64,000 bases of DNA, from contig OX352322.1 of assembly GCA_947090765.1 (NCBI GenBank), positions 2,711,501 through 2,775,500 of the forward strand. The letters run 5' to 3'. How positions within the stretch are numbered: the first letter of the stretch is position 1; each line of letters starts with the position of its first letter. The notes under the pieces were generated by a model that made no database searches, was not told the DNA's origin, and worked only from the letters and a program-made list of their open reading frames with translations. The position numbers were made by a program, and so were the translations under genes. Shown in pieces: positions 16,566 to 27,597 of this stretch. The DNA is from Pseudomonas sp. MM223. Lineage in GTDB: Bacteria > Pseudomonadota > Gammaproteobacteria > Pseudomonadales > Pseudomonadaceae.

Positions 16566-17165
16566 TCAAACACGACCCTTCAATAAAGCCTGCAACGCAT
16601 CATCAAAGTCCCGCAGCGCATCCGCCTGCACCGCCCGCTCATCCTCGACCACCCGCGCCACATCGCCCAGGCGCTTGCTCGCCCGCCCTTCGGCACGGCC
16701 AATATAGGTCAGTTGGTCGTCGAAAAACCGTGCCAGCACCCGGCTTTCGATGCCCGCGCTGGCCAACCGGCTTTCAGTATCGAGCAGCACGATCACATCC
16801 GGGTGGTCGCCCAGCAGCGTATCCAGGTCGTCATAAAAGGTGACTTCAGCGAATTGCTGCGCCAGCGACCGCGCCAGCCAGTCATAGGCCTGGCTCTCGC
16901 TGCTCAGGGTTGCCACCGGGATGCGCTGGCCTGCTGTGGGCGTGGGCGCCTGGGTGCGGTGGCTGCCAAGGTAGGCAAGGGTTGCCTCGGCGTCACGCCC
17001 CAGCAACACTGCCACCCGCTGCCCTGGGGCAAGGGCAACGCTGGAAATGGACGTGGCTGAATAGAAGTGCCCGTAGGGCTGGGCAGTGTCAGTGGCGGCC
17101 GGGCTGGCACAACCACCGAGGGCGGCCAGCAAGGCAAGCAGAGCAGCGATCATGCCGGTTTTCAT
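16566..17165 (-). CDS. Predicted lipoprotein, function unknown
   Basis: A 199-residue protein with a type II signal peptide: MKTGMIAALLALLAALGG followed by C19 in the lipobox LGGC. The mature protein begins SPAATDTAQPYG. The absence of Asp at +2 suggests outer-membrane sorting. Later features are a VAVLLGRDAEATLAYLG segment, VIVLLDTESRLASAG, and a helical charged C-terminus (RASKRLGDVARVVEDERAVQ). I do not recognise the family. It starts alone and ends in a REP; no partner is evident. Confidence 0.7.
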   Translation of the reverse strand: MKTGMIAALLALLAALGGCASPAATDTAQPYGHFYSATSISSVALAPGQRVAVLLGRDAEATLAYLGSHRTQAPTPTAGQRIPVATLSSESQAYDWLARSLAQQFAEVTFYDDLDTLLGDHPDVIVLLDTESRLASAGIESRVLARFFDDQLTYIGRAEGRASKRLGDVARVVEDERAVQADALRDFDDALQALLKGRV

Positions 17166-17264
17166 GGGGGAGCCCTCGTCGATGTGAATGCCGCCATCTT
17201 CCGCCCGCGCCGGCCGCAGCGGAACTTGATGGCATTCATGGTGGCTATCGATGAGGTCGATGCA

Positions 17265-18170
17265 TTACTGCGTGGCCATGAACTGCAGAATGCGTTCGCG
17301 TAGCCAGCGCTCGGCGGGGTCGTTGTCCTGGGCGCCGCTCCAGACCATCGACAGCTCGGCCTCGGTGATGTCGAACGGCGCCGGGTCGGCGCGCAGGCTA
17401 CCGTCGTCGGCCAAGGCGCAGGCCGCGTAGTCCGGCACCGTGGCGATCAGCTCGGTGTTGCGCAGCAGGGCGCGCAGGCTACCGAACTGCGGCACGGCCA
17501 GCACCACCTTGCGGCAACGGCCGATGCGCGCCAGGTCCAGGTCGATGTTGCCGCTCATGTCGCCAGAGAACGACACCATCACATGCGGGCGGGCGCAGTA
17601 TTCGTCGAGGGTCAGCGGGCCGGGGCGGTTGTCGGCGCGCAGCACGCGCACGCCGATGTCGCGTAGCTTGCGGCGTTTGGCCGTGGCCGGCAGGTCGGTG
17701 GTGTAGCTCACACCTACCGAGATTTCGCCGCTGGCCAGCAGGCCAGGCATCAGCAAGAAGTTGGCCCGCCGCACCACCACACTGATATCAGGGGCCTGTT
17801 CACGCAGGGCCTGCAGCAAAGCCGGGAACAGGCCGAACTCGGCATCGTCCGACAGCCCCAGGCGGAACACATTGCAGCTGCTGGCCGGGTCAAATTCGCG
17901 GGCGCGGCTGATGGCGGCGGAAATCACGTCCATCGCAGGTGCCAGCTCGGCGAAAATCTGCATGGCCCTTGGCGTGGGTTCCATGGCCCGGCCGCTGCGG
18001 ATCAGCAACGGGTCATCGAACAGTTCGCGCAAGCGGGCGAGGGCGGCGCTGACCGTGGACTGGGTGATGAACAGCTTCTCGCCGACGCGGGTCAGGTTGC
18101 GTTCGATCATCAGGGCTTCGAACAGCACCAGCAGGTTCATGTCGACGCGGCGCAGGTCGTTGCGGTTCAT
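17265..18170 (-). CDS. LysR-family transcriptional regulator
   Basis: A 301-residue LTTR; the start at 18170 (MNRNDLRRVDMNLLVLFEAL) gives the usual N-terminus. Its winged HTH occupies about 9-67 (RNLTRVGEKLFITQSTVSAALARLRELFDDPL), followed by a NodD/NahR-like effector domain. It lies upstream of, and divergent from, katG, with a 385-base gap. Regulation of katG is possible, but OxyR is the usual peroxide LTTR and this protein lacks an obvious OxyR Cys pair (only scattered Cys such as SSCNVF and GRCRKV). Its target is unknown. Confidence 0.8.
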   Translation of the reverse strand: MNRNDLRRVDMNLLVLFEALMIERNLTRVGEKLFITQSTVSAALARLRELFDDPLLIRSGRAMEPTPRAMQIFAELAPAMDVISAAISRAREFDPASSCNVFRLGLSDDAEFGLFPALLQALREQAPDISVVVRRANFLLMPGLLASGEISVGVSYTTDLPATAKRRKLRDIGVRVLRADNRPGPLTLDEYCARPHVMVSFSGDMSGNIDLDLARIGRCRKVVLAVPQFGSLRALLRNTELIATVPDYAACALADDGSLRADPAPFDITEAELSMVWSGAQDNDPAERWLRERILQFMATQ

Positions 18171-18247
18171 TGGGCTCAGGTTCCGGGAGTAGAGGGCTTG
18201 GCGGTGTATTGAAGCACGCGGCTGGCCTGCGTGCCTTGTATGGATGT

Positions 18248-18285
18248 GCCGGCCTATTTGCGGGTTCACCCGCGAATAGGCCGGC
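18248..18285. repeat. Hairpin / single REP unit
   Basis: GCCGGCCTATTTGCGGG and CCCGCGAATAGGCCGGC pair over 17 bases (one G-T type mismatch) around TTCA, in the LysR-katG gap. Confidence 0.7.
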
Positions 18286-18298
18286 AAAGGAATACCTG

Positions 18299-18335
18299 AC
18301 AGAGCCAGCCTATCACCGCCTAACAGCCACTCTAT
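18299..18335. promoter_or_regulatory. Candidate OxyR-like site upstream of katG
   Basis: ACAG-N7-CTAT-N7-TAAC-N7-CTAT has the exact spacing of the OxyR tetranucleotide consensus ATAG-N7-CTAT-N7-ATAG-N7-CTAT, with elements 2 and 4 perfect, element 1 matching 3 of 4 and element 3 poor. It lies about 220 bases upstream of katG. The remaining 200 bases to the start would be promoter and 5' leader; no other clear signal was found there. Confidence 0.35.
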
Positions 18336-18534
18336 TAGAACTCTGCCCAAGCTCGGCTAGTCTTTCCCGTGGCCCCGCGAATTCCGCGAGCGGGCGGCGT
18401 GTCAGCACCTGGGTGCAAGACCATGCCAAGCCGCCGTGACAGCTTCGCAAGCCCCGTGTAGACCTGATGAGGGGTAGCACGAGCCCACACGCTCGGCTGA
18501 AAGAACACCTGGCATAGACCGGAAATCTGGATAA

Positions 18535-20802
<2,268 letters not shown>

Positions 20803-20821
20803 CCTGAAGTAAAGGTGTTAC

Positions 20822-20946
20822 TGGGGGCGCGTTGCGCCCCATTCGCGGCACAAGGCCGCTCCTACAGGTATTGCGCAGGCCGTGAAGGCTACGCTGGACC
20901 TGTAGGAGCGGCCTTGTGCCGCGAATGGGCTGCAAAGCAGCCCCCA
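20822..20946. repeat. Paired REP element, GGAGCGGCCTTGTGCCGCGAATGGG family
   Basis: CGCCCCATTCGCGGCACAAG begins the left arm (20835 on) and the right arm TGTAGGAGCGGCCTTGTGCC begins at 20901; the outer GGGGGC/GCCCCC bases also pair. It follows katG by 20 bases. Confidence 0.85.
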
Positions 20947-21071
20947 GGGCCACTGGCAATCCCGCCAATTCCAGGTCGGATAGATACAAAAGCGTCCTCG
21001 TCGGTTCTGTTGCAATGCTTCTCAGGCGGCAAGCCTGAACAGCGTGCTTACAACGACAAGGAACCCCGACC

Positions 21072-22283
21072 ATGCAAATGCCAAAGACCCTGAAAATCCG
21101 CAACGGCGACAAGGTGCAGCCAACCTTCTCGGCACAGGAATACGCGGCCCGTCACGCTCGCCTGCGTGCCTACATGGCCGAACATGACATCGAGGCGGCG
21201 ATCTTCACGTCGTACCACAACGTCAACTACTACAGCGACTTCCTCTACTGCTCGTTCGGCCGCCCCTATGCACTGGTGATCACCCAGGACAAGGTTGTCT
21301 CGATCAGCGCCAACATCGACGGCGGCCAACCCTGGCGGCGCACAGTTGGCACTGACAACATCGTCTACACCGACTGGCAACGCGACAACTACTTCGTTGC
21401 CATCCAGCAGGCGCTGCCGTTGGCCTCGCGCATCGGTGTCGAACACGACCACCTGAACTTGCAGAACCACGCCAAACTGGCCGCCTGCTACCCCAAAGCC
21501 GAGTTGCTGGACATTGGCGCGCCGTGCATGCGCATGCGCATGATCAAGTCGGCCGAGGAACAGGCGCTGATCCGCCACGGTGCACAGGTGGCCGACATTG
21601 GCGGTGCGGCAGTGGTAGAGGCGCTGCGTGAGCAGGTGCCCGAGTATGAAGTGGCGCTGCATGCCACCCAGGCGATGGTCCGTGAGATCGCCAGGCGCTT
21701 CCCCGATGCAGAACTGATGGACACCTGGACCTGGTTCCAGTCCGGGCTCAACACCGATGGCGCGCACAACCCGGTGACCAGCCGCCGCGTCGGCAAGGGT
21801 GAAATCCTGAGCCTCAACTGCTTCCCGATGATCGCTGGCTACTACACCGCGCTGGAGCGCACACTGTTCCTCGACCATTGCCCGGATGACTACCTGCGCC
21901 TGTGGCAGGCCAACGTCGAGGTGCACGAGGCCGGGTTGAAACTGGTACGGCCGGGCATGCGCTGCAGCGACATTGCCCGTGAGCTGAACGAAATCTTCCT
22001 GCGCCACGACCTGCTGCAATACCGCACATTCGGTTATGGCCATTCGTTCGGCACCTTGAGCCACTACTACGGCCGCGAAGCGGGGCTGGAGTTGCGCGAA
22101 GACATCGACACAGTGCTGGAGCCTGGCATGGTGGTGTCGATCGAACCGATGATCATGCTGCCCGAAGGGCGACCGGGGGCGGGCGGGTACCGCGAGCATG
22201 ACATCCTGATCGTCAACGACAACGGTGCGGAGAACATCACCAAGTTCCCGTATGGGCCGGAGCACAACATCATTCGCAAATAA
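21072..22283 (+). CDS. Creatinase (creatine amidinohydrolase)
   Basis: A 403-residue protein, the same length as the crystallised P. putida creatinase, with long stretches recognisably identical (for example FTSYHNVNYYSDFLYCSFGR, NIDGGQPWRRTVGTDNIVYT). The catalytic acid/base His is H232 in LNTDGAHNPV. It has the pita-bread fold of M24 aminopeptidases but lacks the full metal-ligand set, as creatinase does. It hydrolyses creatine to sarcosine and urea in the cytoplasm. It is followed by a hairpin and by a proton-symporter gene that may import creatine, and then by a GATase/AraC regulator of the type that controls sarcosine- and betaine-related genes. Confidence 0.95.
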   Translation: MQMPKTLKIRNGDKVQPTFSAQEYAARHARLRAYMAEHDIEAAIFTSYHNVNYYSDFLYCSFGRPYALVITQDKVVSISANIDGGQPWRRTVGTDNIVYTDWQRDNYFVAIQQALPLASRIGVEHDHLNLQNHAKLAACYPKAELLDIGAPCMRMRMIKSAEEQALIRHGAQVADIGGAAVVEALREQVPEYEVALHATQAMVREIARRFPDAELMDTWTWFQSGLNTDGAHNPVTSRRVGKGEILSLNCFPMIAGYYTALERTLFLDHCPDDYLRLWQANVEVHEAGLKLVRPGMRCSDIARELNEIFLRHDLLQYRTFGYGHSFGTLSHYYGREAGLELREDIDTVLEPGMVVSIEPMIMLPEGRPGAGGYREHDILIVNDNGAENITKFPYGPEHNIIRK

Positions 22284-22298
22284 GCATCGGCGCCGCCT

Positions 22299-22322
22299 GC
22301 TTCGCGGGCTTGCCCGCGAAGC
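22299..22322. terminator. Hairpin after creatinase gene
   Basis: GCTTCGCGGGC and GCCCGCGAAGC form an 11-base perfect stem 16 bases past the creatinase stop. No T-run follows, so it is a weak terminator or single REP unit. Confidence 0.5.
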
Positions 22323-22401
22323 GGCCAGCCTGGACAACAAAAAAATCACTGTATGACCACCAGACCCTGCCTCCAATTAAAAGAACCAGAGGGTACCTGT
22401 C

Positions 22402-23736
22402 ATGTCCAGCACCACACTTGACCCATCCGTCGTTGCCGGCCCCGCTCAAAACGCCGAGCGCCAGGCCCTGCGCAAGGCCGCCCGGGCCAGTTTCATGGGC
22501 AACTTTGTCGAGTGGTTCGACTATGCCGCCTACGGCTACCTGGCCACCATCATCGCCGCCACCTTCTTTCCGCAAACCGACAAGACCACTGGCCTTCTGG
22601 CAACCTTCGCCGTGTTTGCCCTGTCGTTTCTGGTACGCCCGATAGGCGGCATCGTCTGGGGGCACTTTGGCGACCGCCATGGCCGGCGCAATGCGCTGTC
22701 GTGGTCGATCCTGATCATGTCGGTGTCCACTTTCTGCATTGGCCTGTTGCCAGGCTATGCACAAATCGGCCTGTGGGCGCCGGCTCTGCTGTTGCTGATC
22801 CGCCTGGTGCAGGGTTTTTCTGCCTCGGGCGAGTACGCCGGTGCTGCGGCGTTTCTGGCCGAATATGCGCCGCCCGGCCGACGCGGCCTGTACACCAGCA
22901 TCGTGCCGGCCAGCACGGCGGCGGGGTTGCTGTTTGGTGCGGCGTTCGTGGCGGTATTGCACGAGCTGCTTAGCAGCGAAGCCCTGCATGAATGGGGCTG
23001 GCGCCTGCCGTTCCTGCTGGCGGCGCCATTTGGGCTGGTAGGGCGCTATATCCGCATGAGCCTACAGGACACGCCCAAGTTTCTGGAGATGGAGCAGCGC
23101 CTGGAGCACAAGGCCGGCATGGCGCCAACGCCGCTGCGCGAGCTGCTGGGCCAGCACCGCCGCAGCCTGGCCATCGGCATTGGCGTTACCTGCCTGAACG
23201 CGGTGGCGTTCTACTTGCTGCTCAGTTATATGCCCACCTACCTGTCCAGTGAGATGGGCATGAGCGAGCGGGATTCATTCATTGCGTCGACAGTTTCGCT
23301 GGCCACCTACATTGGCTTGATCTTCCTGATGGGGCGGCTGTCCGACCGGTTTGGCCGCAAGACCATGCTGGTGGTGGCCTCGCTGTTGTTCCTGGGGCTG
23401 ACCGTGCCGTTGTTCCGCCTGCTTGACGGGCAGCCGCTGCTGGTCATCCTGGCGATCCAGATTTGCTTCGGGGCGATACTGGCGATGAACGACGGGACCT
23501 TGCCGTGCCTGCTGGCCGAGATTTTCCCGACCCGGGTGCGTTTCAGTGGGTTTGCGCTCAGCTTCAATGTGGCCAACGCGCTGTTTGGCGGGACTGCGCC
23601 GTTCATAGCCACCTGGCTGATCCAGGTGACCGGCAGCAAGCTGGCGCCAGCGGGGTATTTGCTGGCGGCGGCACTGGTGGCGTTGGTGGCGATGTTGATG
23701 TGCAGGGAGACAGCGCACTCGGCCCTGGAGGACTGA
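22402..23736 (+). CDS. MFS transporter, metabolite:H+ symporter type
   Basis: A 444-residue transporter of the MHS subfamily (ProP/KgtP/ShiA-like), with twelve membrane segments. Signatures: VEWFDYAAYGYLA in helix 1, the loop GHFGDRHGRRNAL between helices 2 and 3, and the repeated GRLSDRFGRKTML in the second half. These transporters import small osmolytes and organic acids with protons. Position next to creatinase (118-base gap) suggests creatine or a related compound as substrate; this is inference. A Shine-Dalgarno-like AGAGGG lies before the start. Confidence 0.85.
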   Translation: MSSTTLDPSVVAGPAQNAERQALRKAARASFMGNFVEWFDYAAYGYLATIIAATFFPQTDKTTGLLATFAVFALSFLVRPIGGIVWGHFGDRHGRRNALSWSILIMSVSTFCIGLLPGYAQIGLWAPALLLLIRLVQGFSASGEYAGAAAFLAEYAPPGRRGLYTSIVPASTAAGLLFGAAFVAVLHELLSSEALHEWGWRLPFLLAAPFGLVGRYIRMSLQDTPKFLEMEQRLEHKAGMAPTPLRELLGQHRRSLAIGIGVTCLNAVAFYLLLSYMPTYLSSEMGMSERDSFIASTVSLATYIGLIFLMGRLSDRFGRKTMLVVASLLFLGLTVPLFRLLDGQPLLVILAIQICFGAILAMNDGTLPCLLAEIFPTRVRFSGFALSFNVANALFGGTAPFIATWLIQVTGSKLAPAGYLLAAALVALVAMLMCRETAHSALED

Positions 23737-23747
23737 TCAGCCTGCAC

Positions 23748-23843
23748 TGGCCCTATCGCCGGCAAGCCAGCTCCCACAGGTACTGCACAGGTCTTGAAAC
23801 CAGTGGAGGCCTTGTGGGAGCCTGGCTTGCCGGCGATAGGGCC
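23748..23843. repeat. Paired REP element
   Basis: TGGCCCTATCGCCGGCAAGC (23748 on) is mirrored by the right arm GCTTGCCGGCGATAGGGCCA ending at 23843. It separates the convergent transporter and regulator genes. Confidence 0.85.
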
Positions 23844-23866
23844 AGAGCGGAAGACACAGCTTTCAA

Positions 23867-24875
23867 TCAGTGCAAAGAGGCCTGCCGTCGCTCCCCCAAC
23901 GGCGACAAACCGAAGAACCGGCTGTAACTCTTGGAAAAATGCGCCGGCGAGCTGAACCCGCACGCTAATGCCACCTCGCGCACCTGCACATCGCTGCGCA
24001 GCAGCAACTCCCGCGCCCGTGACAGCCGCAGCTCCAGGTAGTACTGGCTGGGCGTGCGTTGCAGGTACTTGTGGAACAGCCGCTCCAGTTGGCGCACGGT
24101 CACCTCGTTAAGGCTGGCAAGCTCCTCCAGCCCCAGTGGCTCTTCCAGGTTGGCCTCCATGATCGCCACCACCTGGCTGAGCTTGGGTTGGGCGCTGCCG
24201 AGCAGGGTGCGCAGTGGTACCCGTTGGCGATCGCGCTCACCCCGCACCCGGTCGCATAGCAACAGCCTCGGCCGCCTTGGCTGCGATGTCCTGGCCACCG
24301 GGTTCGCGGGCCACCAGTTGCAGCATCATGTCCATCGCTGCCACACCACCCGAGCAGGTATAGCGGTCGCGGTCCAGTTCGAACAGCTGGCTGGAAATGA
24401 CAATGCCGGGGAAGTGCGCCTGCAAGGTGGGCAGGTCTTCCCAATGGATGGTGCAACGGTAGCCTTTTAGCAGTTCGGCCTTGGCCAGCAGGTAGCTACC
24501 AGTGCAGATACCACCCAATGGCAGGTGCTGGCGGGCCAGCTTGCGCAACCAGTCGATCAGCGGGCGGCTGCTACGGCCACGGTCGATCGGGTTGGCGCCG
24601 ACCACCAGCAGCGCATCCAGCTCGGGGGCGTTGGCGATGCTGAAGTCGGGCAGTACGCGCATGCCATTGCTGGCGACCACTGGCGCCTCGTCCGCGGCAA
24701 TCAGCACGCTGCGAAACAGTGGCTTGCGCGCGGCCAGGTTGGCCATGCGCAAGGTCTCCACCGCCGACGCCAGGCCGATGGTGGTGAAATTGGGCAAAAT
24801 CAGAAAGCCGAAGGTCTTTACGGAACAACTCTTTACAATAGACGGCGATAGGTTTGTAGAAGCGGGGTGGACCAT
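23867..24875 (-). pseudogene. GATase-1/AraC regulator (GlxA/GbdR type), frameshifted
   Basis: The first part starts at 24875 (AGGA upstream) and encodes a DJ-1/PfpI-like amidotransferase domain (SVKTFGFLILPNFTTIGLAS, GGICTGSYLLAKAEL, CSGGVAAMDMML). That frame ends at a TGA soon after AAKAAEAV. The AraC helix-turn-helix continues in the +1 frame (LLCDRVRGERDRQRVPLR, then LEELASLNEVTVRQLERLF and ALACGFSSPAHFSKSYSRFF). One extra base near 24261 (GCTGTTGCTATG) accounts for the break; repaired, the protein is about 335 residues, normal for the family. Relatives such as GbdR, SouR and GlxA respond to betaine, sarcosine and related compounds, so regulation of the nearby creatinase and transporter is likely. 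If real, the frameshift would remove DNA binding. Confidence 0.75.
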
Positions 24876-25056
24876 TGCGCTGTTCCTGTGCAAGCTGAGG
24901 CATAGTTCGTCAGGGGCAGTGAGAAAATGCAGCCTCGCGTGGTTCTTGTTGTTATAGGTCGTTACCGGGTCGATCTTACACCCCGGGCGCAGCGGCCAGG
25001 AATGGCCCCGCCGGCTGGCAGGGCCGACAGTGATTGCACAGAGAAGGTGATCGTTC

Positions 25057-26385
25057 GTGAACCCCGAATCCATGCTGGCGGCATTGCCAGGCTACGCCAT
25101 GTCGCCCGAGTCGATCCAGGTGCTGCCCGATGCCAAGGCATACCGCGCCTGCTTGCTCGAACGCATCCGCAGCGCCACCCGGCGCATTGTCATCGTCGCG
25201 CTGTACCTGCAGGAAGACGAGGCCGGCCAGGAAGTGCTGGATGCCTTGTACCAGGCCAAGGCCGTGCGGCCAGGCCTTGAAATCACCATCGTGGTCGACT
25301 GGTTCCGTGCCCGCCGTGGCCTGCTGGGGGGCGGACGCCAGCCGGGTAATGCCGCCTGGTATCAGGCCCAGCGCCAGTTGCGCGGGCTGGATATCGTGAT
25401 TCACGGGGTGCCGGTGCAGACCCGCGAGCTGTTCGGCGTGTTACACCTGAAGGGCAGCATCATCGACGACTGCGTGATCTACACCGGTGCCAGCCTGAAC
25501 AACGTCTACCTGCACCGTTTTGACCGTTATCGGCTGGACCGCTACCACCTGTTCCAGTCGCCGGGGTTGGCCGACGCCATGGTCGACCTGGTGCGGCGCC
25601 TGCTGCACCACACCGCTACACCGCGCCTCGACTTGCCTGCACCACCCGCCACCCGTAGCCTGCGCGGCGACATACGGCGCTTGCGCGCGCGATTGCGGCG
25701 CATGGCCTACGAGGCGCCGGCCAGTGTGGCAGGGCAGGGGCTGCGGGTGATTCCGCTGTTAGGCGTGGGCCGTGGCAACCCGTTGAACCGGGCGCTGTGC
25801 GCCTTGTTGGCGGCGGCGCGCACGCAACTCATCATCAGTACGCCGTATTTCAACCCGCCGCGGGTGGTGATGCGCGAGCTTGACCATGCGCTGGAGCGCG
25901 GTGTGCACGTTGAGCTGATCGTCGGTGATCGCACGGCAAACGACTTCTATATCGCCCCGGGTGAGCCGTTCAGTGCCAGTGGTGCCTTGCCTTATCTATA
26001 CGAAGACAACCTGCGTGCCTTTGCCCGGCGCCGCCATGCCGCGATTGCCAGCGGCCAGTTGCAAGTGCGGATCTGGAACGATGCCGGGCATACCTTCCAT
26101 GCCAAGGGCGTGTGGGTTGACCAGCGTTTTTCGCTGCTGACCGGCAACAACCTGAACCCGCGCGGGTTCAACCTGGACCTGGAAAACGGCCTGCTGATCG
26201 ATGACCCGCAAGGTCAATGGCTGGCGCCACGGGAAGCGGAGCTGAACGCGCTGCGCCGGCATGCGCCGAAGATTGCCTCGGCAGAGGCGTTGGGTGTGAA
26301 GGCCGAGCACCCCAAGGAGGTTCGCAAGCTGCTGCGGCGCTTGCGTTTTAGCCGGTTGGAGCCGTTGATCAAGCGGGTGCTTTGA
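25057..26385 (+). CDS. pssA: CDP-diacylglycerol--serine O-phosphatidyltransferase
   Basis: A 442-residue phospholipase D-superfamily enzyme, colinear with E. coli PssA (451 residues). The two HKD motifs are H130-x-K132-x4-D137 (VLHLKGSIIDD) and H348-x-K350-x4-D355 (TFHAKGVWVDQ), and other PssA blocks are visible (IIVGDRTANDFYIAPGEPF, LTGNNLNPRGFNLDLENG). It makes phosphatidylserine, the precursor of phosphatidylethanolamine, at the cytoplasmic membrane face. Its start lies about 180 bases from the divergent regulator start, so their promoters may be close. It ends in a REP pair. It is a housekeeping gene, unrelated to the neighbours. Confidence 0.95.
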   Translation: MNPESMLAALPGYAMSPESIQVLPDAKAYRACLLERIRSATRRIVIVALYLQEDEAGQEVLDALYQAKAVRPGLEITIVVDWFRARRGLLGGGRQPGNAAWYQAQRQLRGLDIVIHGVPVQTRELFGVLHLKGSIIDDCVIYTGASLNNVYLHRFDRYRLDRYHLFQSPGLADAMVDLVRRLLHHTATPRLDLPAPPATRSLRGDIRRLRARLRRMAYEAPASVAGQGLRVIPLLGVGRGNPLNRALCALLAAARTQLIISTPYFNPPRVVMRELDHALERGVHVELIVGDRTANDFYIAPGEPFSASGALPYLYEDNLRAFARRRHAAIASGQLQVRIWNDAGHTFHAKGVWVDQRFSLLTGNNLNPRGFNLDLENGLLIDDPQGQWLAPREAELNALRRHAPKIASAEALGVKAEHPKEVRKLLRRLRFSRLEPLIKRVL

Positions 26386-26419
26386 GCCATTGCACCCTCC
26401 AAAAGCCATACGCGCTTTT

Positions 26420-26537
26420 TTGTAGGAGCGGCCTTGTGCCGCGAATGGGCTGCGAAGCAGCCCCCCCAATAGTGATTCAATGCTGATACCGAGGGGCCGC
26501 TTTGCGGCCCTTTCGCGGCACAAGGCCGCTCCTACAG
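26420..26537. repeat. Paired REP element
   Basis: TGTAGGAGCGGCCTTGTGCC (26421 on) is mirrored by CGGCACAAGGCCGCTCCTAC ending at 26535; GGGCTGC/GGGGCCGC dyads lie inside. It overlaps the last codons of the exporter gene ending at 26532. Confidence 0.85.
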
Positions 26538-27464
26538 GGACCGTGCCGGCTCGGAAACTGTAGCTGTTGGGGCCTCCTTCTTGCCCTTCGGCTTGAGCCG
26601 CGACACGGCAAACAGCACCACCGCCAGCCCGACGACCTGGTACAGCGAAATCTCTTCGCTCAGAAGTGCCCATGACGCCAACACCGTCAGCACCGGCCCC
26701 AGGTTGCCCACCGCTGCCGTATGGGTAGGCCCCAGCCGCTGGATCGCCAGCGCCACCCAGTAGATCGGTAGCACCGTGGAAAACACCGCCATCAACCCGG
26801 CATTGGCCCACACCGCGCCCGGCAATTGCCACAACTGCCCGACCGGTGCCACCAGCAGGTAATGCGCCAGCACCATCAGCGAGGACGCGGTGCCGCACAG
26901 CCCGGCCAGGCGCATCGAGCCCATGCGCTTGAGCATCATCCCGGTGCCGGAGTAATACAACGCGTAGGTCACCGCACTGGCGAACACCCACAGCGAGCCC
27001 AGCACCACCTGCTGGCCAGCACCGGCGACACTGACGTCGTGGACAAAGGCAATGCCCAGCCCCAGGTAGCACAGGCCCATGGCCGACAAGGTGCGCAGGC
27101 TTGGCCGTTCACGCAGGGCGATGGCCTGGAACACCAGCACCAGCGTCGGGTAGGTGAACAGGATCAGCCGCTCGAGCCCGGCGCTGATGTACTGCAACCC
27201 ATAGAAGTCAAACAGGCTGGCCAGGTAGTAACCCAGCAGCCCGAGCAAGGCCACACGCAAACCGTCGCCCAGTTTGAGAGGGGCGCTGCCTTGGTCACGG
27301 CTGGCCCATACCAGCCAGGCGAACAACGGCAACGCCAGCCCCATGCGCATAGCCAGCAGGCTGTTGGCGTCCACCGGCCCGGCTGCGTAGGCGAGCTTGA
27401 CGAAAATGGCCTTGAAGCTGAAGCCCAGGGCGGCCAGCACGGCGTACAAGCCGCCGCTCTGCAT
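26532..27464 (-). CDS. EamA/DMT-family transporter
   Basis: A 310-residue protein with ten membrane segments in two EamA repeats, from YAVLAALGFSFKAIFVKLAY near the N-terminus to QVVGLAVVLFAVSRL, then a charged tail (KPKGKKEAPTATVSEPARSL). It differs in sequence from the other two DMT exporters in the window. It is divergent from a LysR gene whose product probably controls it. The substrate is unknown. Its last codons overlap a REP arm. Confidence 0.83.
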   Translation of the reverse strand: MQSGGLYAVLAALGFSFKAIFVKLAYAAGPVDANSLLAMRMGLALPLFAWLVWASRDQGSAPLKLGDGLRVALLGLLGYYLASLFDFYGLQYISAGLERLILFTYPTLVLVFQAIALRERPSLRTLSAMGLCYLGLGIAFVHDVSVAGAGQQVVLGSLWVFASAVTYALYYSGTGMMLKRMGSMRLAGLCGTASSLMVLAHYLLVAPVGQLWQLPGAVWANAGLMAVFSTVLPIYWVALAIQRLGPTHTAAVGNLGPVLTVLASWALLSEEISLYQVVGLAVVLFAVSRLKPKGKKEAPTATVSEPARSL

Positions 27465-27557
27465 CTGGCGTTGGGCTGGCTGCGTAATGCGTTCATGGAA
27501 TACCCGCGGCAGAAGAATGACAGGGCTTATTCTGAACAGAAGGCGGCTAAGCTAGAA

Positions 27558-27583
27558 TCGCTTTTAATCGAACAGAGCGTTCG
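27558..27583. promoter_or_regulatory. Candidate LysR operator
   Basis: CGAAC-N5-GTTCG (27569-27583) is a 15-base dyad typical of LTTR sites, with the direct repeat TCGCTTTT on both sides (27558 and 27581). It lies just upstream of the LysR start and within the divergent promoter region. Confidence 0.4.
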
Positions 27584-27597
27584 CTTTTGGAGAAGGT

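Noticed and set aside
16904..17254. Open frames opposite the lipoprotein gene
   Set aside because: They are antisense shadows with atypical composition; the minus-strand frame has a clear lipobox and signal peptide.
17265..18170. LysR gene next to katG as OxyR
   Set aside because: The conserved OxyR cysteine pair and sequence context were not seen; it resembles NodD/NahR-type LysR proteins instead.
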